From Sabellastarte sp. h YS-2021 (Eukaryota; Annelida; Polychaeta; Sabellida; Sabellidae), in NCBI GenBank assembly GCA_964017235.1, contig OZ024930.1, forward strand, positions 155,434,221-155,498,220: a DNA stretch of 64,000 nucleotides. Reading direction: 5' to 3'. The first letter of the stretch is position 1. The number at the start of each line of letters is the position of its first letter. The position numbers and the translations under genes are program-made. Below are positions 1 through 10,100 of this stretch, one piece after another. The notes under the pieces are model-generated. The model was not told the DNA's origin. It was given only the letters and a program-made list of their open reading frames with translations, and did not search any database.

Positions 1-673
1 GATACATCAGTGGTGATTGCAAATGCTCTGGTCAGTAGCCGTTTGGATTACTGCAATTCTCTTTTTCGCAGTTTGTCATCCCGAAATGCTACAAGGCTCC
101 AATATGTTCAAAATGCTCTTGCACGGTTTGTCACTGGTGCTTCAAAGTACACTCACATTACATCCACCCTTAGGACACTTCATTGGCTACCCATTAGACA
201 ACGTATTATCTTCAAAACCCTTGTTTTGGTTTATAAATACCTCACCACTGGCCAGCCTAAGTATTTTGCACTATATCTCCCCTTGTACAAATCTGCTGTG
301 AATACAAGACGTTCCAATCCCAAAAATTTGTTCCTTCAGGTTCCCTCTTACTGTGCTTCCATCCATAAATCTAAGGTCCATTTTAACAATAGTTTATCAT
401 ATGATGCCCCTAAGTTATGGAATGATCTTCCATATGATATACGCAGTGCTCCGAATCTCTCCAGTTTCAAAAGTCGACTCAAAACCTACCTATTTCAGAA
501 ATCATTCCCACCATAGCTTCTTACTACCGAACACCGGACGACCTCTCTGGGAACGACTCGGAACATGTCTAATGTCTTATGACTGATGCCTTATGAATTG
601 GATGGTGTGCCTTAGAATCCGTTGATACAGGGATTAAGCACGTCGACAACTGATTGATTGATTGATTGATTGA
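1..673 (+). mobile_element. 3' end of a CR1/L2-like non-LTR retrotransposon
   Basis: An open frame at 10-516 encodes the C-terminal part of a LINE reverse transcriptase. Recognisable words are LVSSRLDYCNSL near the start, LHWLPIRQRIIFKTL, and APKLWNDLPYDIRSAPNLSS followed by SFKSRLKTYLF at the end. This layout is typical of CR1/L2-clade elements. A short 3' UTR follows and ends in a TGAT microsatellite at about 651-673, the kind of simple-repeat tail these clades use in place of poly-A. The 5' part lies beyond the left window edge, so this may be a 5'-truncated copy or a longer one. The frame is intact to its stop, which suggests a fairly recent insertion. Confidence 0.85.
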
Positions 674-1290
674 AGTCCCCTTGTTTAAAACACTCAGCTA
701 AAGTTTTGTCCAAATAAAGCCCCCTCCCCCCTTAAATTATTGTCATGCAAACTTGACTGATATTTTAAAGGCAAAGGGTCAAAGGTCACAAGGTTGAATC
801 CAAATGTCAAAATACTTCCCCATGTAAGGCTTTGTTTTAAGTCAAGCTAGTTATTGTTCTTAATGCTAATATTTGAGGCTGGCCAAAATGTCATGGTGTT
901 GGCCCATATCTTTTTGGCTCATTTTTTTAAAATCGTTATCATTTGGGTGTTTTTGAACAATTTTTTTAACAATTTTTAACAAGTTTTTTTTTCTTGGCAT
1001 TTTTCTTTGTTTTTTTTTTTTTTTTTTTTTTTTTTGGGGGGGGGGGTAAATTTCTTCAGTTTCTTTTCTAAGCTCCAAATATTTCAAATTATTTTTAAAA
1101 GTTAGAAGTTCTTTTAAACTTTTCTTCAAGCACGCACCTATTCATTTATGCATTCATTCATTTTTATGTGTTTGGTACAAAAGTGTTTTGTGTGGGGCGG
1201 CACAATACTTCTTGTTCGGGTTTTTTAGAACACCAGCTTATTAAATGCTTTGGAAAGATTTGGGTGGTCCTGAAAAAGATCTTTAAATGG
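674..1290. other. Intergenic stretch with a T26-G11 tract
   Basis: No gene is visible. The only notable structure is a homopolymer pair, 26 T (1010-1035) directly followed by 11 G (1036-1046). Confidence 0.6.
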
Positions 1291-1492
1291 TTAACAGCAG
1301 TGGTGCAGAAAAGGACCGATTGAAGAATTGGCAGATGTTCTCCTGCGGCTGCTGTTTGGCATTGACTCTATGTGGAGGAGGCGGAGGCTGGGTTGCTGGC
1401 TACTAATGTTCTCGCTGTGAGGCGGTGGTGGTTTGAGGCGAGGTGGCTGGTGCTGGTGCATTTTCGGGTGAAAACAGTTGCAGTGTGTCAAT

Positions 1493-1822
1493 CTATCGGT
1501 AGCTCATCACAGACTGAAGATTTCCTAAGAAGCTTGAGGGTCCTGATATGTTGTATTGGCTTTCTTCGTCTGTAGCTGAGGCAACTGATGGAGGGTTGAA
1601 GTGCTTCGTCAGTGTTGAGGTGAACGTAAGTGGTCTTGAAGGTCCAGCCTGTTGTTGGTGATCAACGACTATGAAGGAAGTCGGCTGCCCTCTGGATTGC
1701 TGCTGCTGTCCTTTGCTGGCCACTTGACTCTGCTGAGCCGGTTGGAGGCCTGGCTTAAAGGCATCTGTGTCTCTGGGATGGTTAAGATCTTCCTCACTTT
1801 TTGCCTTTCTTAAGACCCATCG
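1493..1822 (-). pseudogene. Possible coding remnant, minus strand, unrecognised
   Basis: The minus strand is open for 109 codons from 1822 to a TAG at 1493-1495, with no ATG at the left end of the frame, so it would be an internal or last exon or a relic. The product is rich in Q, S and P (for example KGQQQQSRGQPTSF and SGPSSFLGNLQ). After the TAG the same frame stays open for about 29 more codons with similar composition. Local GC is clearly higher than in the surroundings. I do not recognise a family. It could be a decayed exon of an unrelated minus-strand gene, a processed fragment, or chance in a GC-rich patch. Confidence 0.3.
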
Positions 1823-2338
1823 TCAAATAATAAGCAATAGTGTTTTCATAAAAAAAAATTCTAAAGTATAAAGTCAGCCAACTTCAACTGAAAACTGCCC
1901 CAGATAATTGAGAAAAAAAACCAAACAAAACAAACTCCTATGCTTGAAATGCTGCCAGATGCAATCCATCAGATGCCAGATTAAAATGATACACTGCGCA
2001 AAGCGACTCGCCTTATATAGTCACAGATTTTACCAGTAGACAAGCTGTGGGTCATAAAAATAAAGCCGGCTTGTCTTACACAGTAACCGGCTTGCCTGTT
2101 GTGTAACTGACTTGTCAGTTGCTGTTTATGGCTTGTCTGTAAGTGGTCCTGGCTTGTCCAGCTGAGATGTTATTGGCATTACAGATGAAGACTGAGAAAC
2201 TTCCCGTCTCAATGGGAAGTGTGCAAGTCAGGTCGGTTATGTTTATGGCAGACTGGTTTCCTTTCAAGTACAGTACAGTACGTTTTACTTAACCAGGACA
2301 GGATGGGAAGTTTTACAAGACAAGACAGTTACAGTGGA

Positions 2339-4356
2339 CCCAGCAGGCACGCGACTTTGAAATCTGGTTGATTCCAACGGTGAAATCTGGTTGAAATACG
2401 TGAAGATTTTGCAAACCATTTTTAGTTGGATCCAACCGGTGAAATCATATTGAAACCAACTGTTGAAATCTGGTAGAATTCAATGGGTGAAATCTGGTTG
2501 AAATACGTGTAGATTTTGCAAACCGTTTTTGGTTGGATCCAACCGGTGAAATCAGGTTGAATTCAATCGGTGAAATCAGGTTGAATTCAGTGGGTGAAAT
2601 CTGGTTGAAATACATGTAGATTTTGCAAACCGTTTTTGGTTGGATCCAACCGGTGAAATGAGGTTGAATTCAATGGGTGAAATCAGGTTGAATTCAATGG
2701 GAGAAATTTGGTTGAAATATGTGTAGATTTTGCAAACTGTTTTTGGTTGAATCCAATGTATGAAATAGGGTTGAATTCAATTGGTGAAATCAGGTTGTTT
2801 ACACTGTCTTCTTTAGTTGAACATTGTAGCTTGTGTGTCATAATTATAGCTTCTTAATAACATTATATAATGACTATCCATATGCATATTTTACAATTTG
2901 GATATAACTTCAAAGTAATTAATTCTTTCCAAGATCACATGTTTTCATGAATCATTGTATATTCAATATTCTATTTCTGATAACGTTGTAATAACACATA
3001 ATTTTTAATCAGCTTTCAAATATGCTCAAGATATGTAAATCCATATTTTCCAACTAGATATCCATTTTTATGTTATTAATAGGATCGGTATTATTCATTG
3101 CCTTCAATTGTAATTCTTTTTGTGAAATTTTAAAACATTGTTTTTTCTTTGTAAATATAACAAACAATTGTGACATTATTTATATCTTCAGTATTTTATC
3201 CAATCAGTTTCTTTTAAATGTTTTATTAAGTTGGCTATAATTATATTGTAATTATAAAGAAGCTATAATCATGTAGCAAAGCCACAATGCTCAGTTCAGA
3301 TGCTTGTGTCTCATACAACTTTGTCATATAAACTGAAAAAAAGACACAAGAAAAGCCACATTTGAAGAACTCCACCCATTATTCCCCAACTTAATTAGTT
3401 GTCAGTGCTGACCACAAAAAAACAGACTTAAAGAAGTAAACACCATGTGTGCAACTGAGCAAGGGTAAACCCCCACCTCCACCCCTGCTGTGTTATCTAA
3501 TTACTTTAGTCACAGGTCCAATGTCCTGTGTAGCAGGGTACAGATAAGAAAAACCAGGAACCCCCCAACCTCACTGTTGTGTGATAAAATGTTATAGCTT
3601 AGGTTCTCTGTGTAGGGAAGTTTTCTGTGTAAACTGAAAACTATGTTCTTTATGTATGGGAGAATTTGACAAACAAATTCTAATTACTAACTTTTGATGA
3701 ATAAGTTTGAATTCATCTTTTTTATTTAAGATAAGTTTGACTTCAAAACGTTTTTTTTTAATTATCGGGAATTGCATTTATCAAAATATAATTATAAATT
3801 ATAAAAATTATATTTGGATGCATCAGTTAATTAATAAGGAGAATGGAGAAAAAATGTACAAGTACATGCACACATAAACTCTATCATCTTTATAATCTTT
3901 AAAAATTAATCTTTGCTTTACAAATACTGTATCTACAAATTCAAAAACAATTGCAATAATAGTTCTTTCAAAAAGTTAGACTTAATCACTAAATTACCCT
4001 CTAGAAAAAGAATTTTCAATCAACGATTACCAGTCATTCATTTCCCAACATTCAATCTGTTTTCTGTTCAATAACATGACTAAGATTTCATGTCGAAAAA
4101 CCTAACTTGATTTAGTGGTGATTTTTTTACGAAGTACCACTACTTTTTCCAGTCAGAAATCTAGCTTTGAAATAGTGTTGAAATTGAGTCAGTGTCAGTT
4201 TTTCAACCAAAAATCACCATGATTTCTGGTCAAAATATCACTACTTTTTCATGTCAGAAAACTAACTTAGATTTAGTAGTTGGTAATGTTCATTTCAACG
4301 TCAGGACCTGTTTTCAACTCTAAATCAACGACATTTCAAGGCGTGTGCCTGCTGGG
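2339..4356. mobile_element. 2 kb DNA element with CCCAGCAGGCAC terminal inverted repeats
   Basis: The left end begins CCCAGCAGGCACGCGACTTT and the right end is its near inverse (reverse complement begins CCCAGCAGGCACACGCCTT). Both ends continue into short words built on GTTGAAAT / ATTTCAAC. No transposase frame is visible, so the element is non-autonomous. A convincing target-site duplication was not found. The middle (about 2820-4080) is AT-rich with no coding signal. Confidence 0.65.
2364..2800. repeat. 107-bp tandem repeat, about four copies
   Basis: The word GAAATAYRTGWAGATTTTGC starts at 2393, 2500, 2607 and 2714, exactly 107 bp apart. Each unit is itself built from 22-23 bp sub-units of the form GGTGAAATCWGGTTGAATTC. 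The array sits just inside the left terminus of the 2339-4356 element. Confidence 0.85.
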
Positions 4357-5529
4357 GAGGACAAGACGGGAAGTGTAACCAAAGCCAGTTCCCAAATGGC
4401 TGAGCGTCATAGCCCCCCACCCAAAGCCAACAAGTATATACAAGCCTTAAGGCCTGTAAAAGCAGTTACCTGCCTATTCTACAATTATTAATTAACTATT
4501 AATTAATATTAACTAGGATAGGTCATAACCTAACATCCTGATGTGTAGGTTTACAATTCTTCAACCAGAATCAACTCCACTACTTGGGTACAAGTTAGCA
4601 ATACTTCATATCAATTGTATGGTGAGCTTTTAGAGTAGAAACGATATTGTTTGAATATTTTAGTGTCAACACACACTTATAATACTATTTCTACATTCTT
4701 CTTAAAGTCAATATCAATGTAAATTGTCTTTGAGGGGCACTTACTGCCTTTGCTTAAATCATAGATTACACTCAAACCAAAACCAACCCTGTTGATCGCT
4801 CTCATGGATAGGCCCAGGAGATCACTGAGTATCTGGGTGATATCCTGGTGAACAATTTATTTGCCCATGTGTTGCCACGGAAGGTAGTAAGCATTCCTCT
4901 TTGGTCTAATCTGAAACTGGCAGTCTCAGAATTAGCATTTGTTTAAGATTTTAGGGATGGGTTAGTGTTTGTAAGTTTCACTTGATAAAATGGCATCTGC
5001 CTTGTTCAAAATCTTAATTCAGAGAGAGGATTGCAAGCTTCTCGAACTTTAAGGAAAAGGTCAAAGGTCATCCAATCAGAAAGTTAAGACTTTTCACAAG
5101 AATGGCCATTTATCAATAATCTGAGAATGTAGTAGTGAATGGAGTAGCGCCTATGATTCCCTTAAATTAAGGATCACTAATAATCAATAAGGAAATATAT
5201 GACCATGCAAGTTTTTGTAGCTCTTTGGAAAGTGTAAAATTTGTCATTATATTCTACATTACTATCTGGCCCACTTCCATATGCATTAAGATACATCAAA
5301 CAACATTTTCAGGAATATGTTGACATTCAAGTGAAAAAGTTTAAATTATGGTCACCTACAGTATTTTTGTGCCAATTTGTTATTTTTATGCATCCTTTTT
5401 CCATGTGTTTGCATGTAAAACGTATTATAAGAATCTAAACATGATCTAAATATGGCCTTTTAGTGATATTTCTTTTTATTGCATTTGGATGAAAATATCA
5501 TTAAAACATGTTTCATGTGTCACAGGTCA
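4357..5529. other. Intergenic, nothing recognised
   Basis: AT-rich sequence without supported genes. The open frames here are short and have no coding-like composition. Confidence 0.5.
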
Positions 5530-6345
5530 TAAAGTGTATCATGCAGAGTTCATGTTAGACCTTAGAATTCATCCTCGTCTAGACCTTAAAACATCAGTTC
5601 TCTTGGCAAATGCTTTGGTGAGCGACAGTTTGGACTATTACAACTCTCTCTGTTTGTATCACTCACTGATTTTGTGTTAAGGAAAGGGGCCACGGTTGCA
5701 GAGTGGTAATACTCGCACCTCCCACCTCTGAGGCCGGGGTTCGATCCCCGTGACGGCCTTAAGTGGGAAAGCTGGTAGTTGCTTGCCGTTGGTCGGCAGT
5801 TTACAGTACACAACCCTAGCGAACTGTATGTACTGGTTTCCTCTGCCCTTCCAACTACCCGTCGTGATATGACCTGTACAGTGTTGAAAGCGACGTAAAA
5901 CCCCAAATAAACAAATAAACTTGTGTTAAGGAGATTGCAACGGGGCCAAAACTCACTCTGCATTGTTGTCACCCCTTCCTCTAAATTTTCTCACATTACC
6001 CCTCAACTGAAAAAACTCCATTGACTTCCAGTCAGGCACAGGGTACAATTGAAAATAGGCCTCATTACAAACAAAATTCTCAACCAAGGTCAACCACCTT
6101 ACCTGAGAGAATTTATTCACCTCTTCCAGAAATACAAGGCGAAGCACCCCCAAACTTAGGTTCCACCATACCCCCACTTTTGACCATAGAGTTCATAATT
6201 CAATGAAACACTTGTCTAATTCTTTCAGTCACTATGCCCTACTTCTTTGGAACTCTTTCCCTTTCCAAATAAGAAATAGCCCCTCTGTTGCATCATTCAG
6301 GAAACACCTTAAATCCCACCTCTTCAGCTCCAGTTTCCCAACTTA
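5530..6345 (+). pseudogene. Decayed LINE reverse transcriptase 3' fragment, split by a SINE
   Basis: The left part (to 5671) reads in frame as LDLKTSVLLANALVSDSLDY, the region around the end of a CR1/L2-type RT domain. After the inserted SINE, homology resumes from 5933. The words there are QLKIGLITNKILNQGQPPYL, later LLWNSFPFQIRNSPSVAS, then SFRKHLKSHLFSSS. Several in-frame stops interrupt it, including one in place of the expected Trp in the LHWLP motif. It belongs to a different LINE family from the intact fragment at 10-516. Confidence 0.75.
5684..5920 (+). mobile_element. tRNA-derived SINE with 12-bp target-site duplication
   Basis: The head carries RNA polymerase III promoter boxes: an A-box-like GGTTGCAGAGTGG near 5695 and a B box GGTTCGATCCCC near 5739. 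A body and an A-rich CAAATAAACAAATAAAC tail follow. The element is flanked by perfect copies of TTGTGTTAAGGA (5672-5683 and 5921-5932), so both boundaries are exact. It lies inside the LINE fragment at 5530-6345 and is therefore younger. Confidence 0.9.
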
Positions 6346-6745
6346 GTCTCCTTCCCTCCTGGTCATATCCATAACTCCAGATATCTGCCCTTGACCGATC
6401 CTCGACTCTCCTTACGATTAACGCTTTCTGTTAACCAGCTCACTGAGTTCCCCTTTGTGGGGAAGATATTGGGCCTGCAAAGGAGTAGATGAGATTAGAT
6501 ATTACAGTGGAGTGCTGCGTAACACATTGATTTTCAAATTGGTCTTAATACTAATTAATTTCTTCTTCACATATATTAAAATATATTTATTTCTGTTCTA
6601 TATGTTTCAAACATTTCTATTCGTCAAAGACATTTCATTTGAAAGATTTATTTCTAAGAATGCTTAATTTACAGAAAACACACAGATTTAACAGCATGGA
6701 AACCTCACAGATCGCATTTTCTTACATTAATATTTGTCAAGAATT

Positions 6746-6762
6746 GTTGCCAACGGTAAACA
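6746..6762 (+). promoter_or_regulatory. Candidate RFX X-box overlapping a forkhead (FOXJ1-type) site
   Basis: GTTGCC-AAC-GGTAAAC (6746-6761) fits the two-half-site RFX X-box with a 3-bp spacer and one deviation in the right half. GTAAACA (6756-6762) is a forkhead core. Both factor families drive motile-cilium genes. The site is about 305 bp upstream of the ATG at 7067. A second forkhead-like GTAAATA is at 6903-6909. Confidence 0.5.
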
Positions 6763-6919
6763 GTTATTTTATTTTATGGTTAAGCCATAGAAATCAAATA
6801 AAATAGGCAGGGTACAAAGTACATATTTTGTACCTCCTTAATTGTATGGTTTCTTCGAAATGAAAATGCTAGAACGCGCACCAACCTGTTGCTTAGCAGA
6901 ATGTAAATAAAGTCAGGTT

Positions 6920-6927
6920 ACTTCCGG
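6920..6927 (-). promoter_or_regulatory. ETS-type site near the presumed start of transcription
   Basis: ACTTCCGG is the reverse complement of the ETS consensus CCGGAAGT, which is often found at TATA-less promoters. It lies about 140 bp before the first in-frame ATG of the dynein first exon, and no TATA box is visible there. Confidence 0.4.
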
Positions 6928-7066
6928 CTTATCCAACAGGTTGTGTGAAACTTTCTTGAAAGAGAAAGTTTGGGATTCGTCTCTGTTACAAAAGAAATTA
7001 AAAGTGCTTAAAAACAGATTAATTAACTGCTCATGTGTAATAACAGGGGTTTATAAGAGTTTTGTA

Positions 7067-7186
7067 ATGGCAGATAAACCCAAAACGCCCCCTGCGGGCG
7101 GTAAACGGATGGGCAGTAGCGCTGACTTAAAAACCCGTGGTAGAGTGGCTGCATTGGCCCCTGGAGAGAGTATAAAAGAGAAACAG
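7067..7186 (+). CDS. DNAH5: Dynein alternative first exon A (40 codons)
   Basis: ATG at 7067 is the first in-frame ATG of a frame open since 6941. The 40 codons encode a basic, Pro/Gly-rich tip ([14 protein letters not shown], then [15 protein letters not shown]) and end at CAG|GTATAT in phase 0. Joined to exon 2 it gives a charged helix-like run [15 protein letters not shown], which reads naturally. It has the best promoter context of all candidate first exons. Confidence 0.8.
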
Positions 7187-10100
7187 GTATATTAATTTAT
7201 TTTAAAAACTGTTTTGAGAAATGTTATGCCCAACAAGCGCTGAAATTGTGTGAAATGTCCCGAACCAGTGGGCGATAATGTAACATTTTCATAGCATCTG
7301 CTGCCACGTCTCTAGCTGGTGGAGTCTGAACAGTATGGTGATACAATGTTGTTAAACCATTATATCCACCTTTAAATACTGAAATGCAACAATGATATGT
7401 GTCAAAATCAATGGTGTGAACTAAATCTCGCGGTTACTCGAATTCGGGCTGGTTTTCAGAGGGCGAGTACTCGATGCCGTTTTTTTGTACCCGTCACAGC
7501 CCTATTTTTTACACTGTTTAAATTTGAAAGATTTGAAGACCGTTTATCTTTGTGCCCACCCGTGTACCAATTACCGCCACTTGTAAATAAAAGTCTTCAT
7601 ATTTCTGTAATGACTGCATATCTCCAGGGCCATTTGGTGTGTATTTGCCATATTCGGTTTAGAAATAGGTCTACCTAATGAACAAATTTCAGACATGACT
7701 ATTTTCTAAGTAATGTCTATTTTAATTTTGCCTGGCAATAATTAGTACCTGGTGACAAATGGTAGCAAAACAGTAAGGCTTGTCAGTGGTTTTTTTTGTG
7801 CAGTATTTATGTTTTTTGCCTGTATTGTTTCATGTATGCAAATTTTGGGACTGCATAAAGACTAAAAATCACTAAGATCCTCACAGCTACAAATCACCAA
7901 AATTATAACACAAAAATTATAACTGCTAAAAACTACACAAAACTGCAAAAGCATTTAACATTAATCCACTACTACACAAAGTAGCAATAATAATAAAGAC
8001 TATAATAAACTAAACATGTTAACAAAGCCTAATAAAGATAGGAGGTTCCCAGATTTACTTCTAGTTTTAGCTGTGTCATTCATCATGACCTCCTCACAGG
8101 TTTGAGAGAAATTGCAATCAGGGTAGCTCCATCTGTGATAGATATTTGTTCAGTTGTATTTCTGCCCAGAAGTGTATATTAGTCAATGTTGGTTAGGTTT
8201 AGGAAGCAAGTTGTATATTTTTAAAGATATTTAGACATTTGAGTTGTTTCAAAATCTCCTTGCAGTATTTACCTCCTTACTGTGATGAATGCTCCCAGGA
8301 CAGTCTTACGGAAGGGACAGTACAATGGACAGATGATGAAACTTATTTTCTGTTGTTCTCAACTGTCCGTAATACTGTCCACCCCTGTAGATGGGTCAAG
8401 TTGGCACAAACCGTAAGGTGTAGGAAGTTGATACTTGGTAGGGACATTGGTTAGGGGTGTAGATGTGCAACATCATGGTGTGACCTTGAGTTGACCTTTG
8501 ACCTTGCCGTAGTGATCTTGACCTATAAAATCTTGTTCGGGCTATATCTCAGAAACCGTAAGGTGTAGGAAGTTGATACTTGGTAGGGAAATTGGTTAGG
8601 GGGTGTTTATAGGTGCAATGTCATGATGTGACCTTGATTTGACCTTTGATCTTGTCATAGTTAAGGCTGTGATAGGTTACCCGAAAACAGTCCGAATTCA
8701 TTAAGAAACCGAGTTCAAACTGGTGAACCGGGTAACTGAAAAAATACTAAATAATAAATATAGTGTAAATCAATGAAATACTTGGATAAACCTTAGTATA
8801 CTGTCAGATTTCTTTAACTGATGTTGGATTTTCATGTAATTTTCCTTATTTGTACAGATATTTAACATTATTTTTCTTACCTTTTTGTTTACATCATCCG
8901 CCGGCCATGTGTGCTTCTCTGCTACTTCCACTGGGTGACAACTAAAATACGGTTACCCGAATTCGGATCGGTTCTTTTTAGGCTAATACCCGGTGTCATT
9001 TTTCTAAAGAAGTCACAGCCTTAGTCATAGTGACCATGAGTTTTAAAATCTTGTCTGGGCTATTTATTGTATTCTATAAGGTGTAGAATGTTGACACTTG
9101 GTAGGGATATTGGTTAGGGGGTGTAGGTATTAGATGCATCATGGGGTGACCTTTAACTTTGGCTCTGCCAAAGTGTGTTCACCTGCCATATTTGAGACAT
9201 CTTTCTCTTATGACAAAGATATATGGATTGCTGCAACTGATTATTTTATGCATTTTTTATAATTGTGCTATTTCCATCAACAGCTATTCTCCAATTAATA
9301 AATTTTATAGCTTCATAATCTTTAGTTTACTGATTAATGCTGTCACCTTGCTATTGAATTGTCTTGTTTTAATACTTCATCTTTACATACATTTTCTTTC
9401 TCTTAGATGTTATTTTCTCTATTTAAACATTATTTGGAACTTTAGATAACTAAGACTGCTCTGAAAGTATCCTGATCTTTGTACTGTTTCACTACTTCTA
9501 TATCTCATGGTGTTGAAAACTACTTCCCCAGGCTGTGGGGTACGGGCATCTCTAATGCTATTTTTACATAGTAAATTGATAATACATACCTTACTTGGAT
9601 TAAGTCACATAATACACCATTTTAGACATATGATTCACAATATTATATAGTGACATCAGTGAATTCCAGCAATTCAAGGCTTTTATTTTTATATATTTTA
9701 TTTTGGTCTATAGGGGCAACTTGGATGTTATTTCCTGTAAAGGTGCATATTCAACTTCACTGGGGTTCAATTTTGAGCTGAAAGTTTGTTCACAGGCAAT
9801 CGACGCCAATTTTTTGTGCCTGTCACACCCCTAGTTGTAGCTCACATAATTTTCATCAGATAAAATTAGCCATAAAGTATAATTAAATGTCTTCAAAGAT
9901 GATGCAGGCATATTCTAGCTTTGATAGCTGCTTAGATTTGAATGATTAATGTAGGTAGTTATATTTGAACATGTGATAGTGTATATCTTTGGAGACAAGC
10001 TTGAACCACTCTAGTAAATTGATTAAAATAGGGCAGATGAATGTTGCCATACTGAAGTGTTTGCTCTTGGGTAACTCACCATGCAGCAGCCTCTTAATTT

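Noticed and set aside
5690..5762. Sequence with tRNA-like A and B boxes
   Set aside because: Not a tRNA gene: it is the head of a SINE with exact target-site duplications and a long body, and no full cloverleaf was evident.
5586..5972. 128-codon minus-strand open frame
   Set aside because: It is the reverse complement of the SINE and its LINE flanks.
6455..6667. 70-codon open frame before the promoter
   Set aside because: It covers the LINE 3' tail region and AT-rich DNA, with Phe/Ile-rich background composition.
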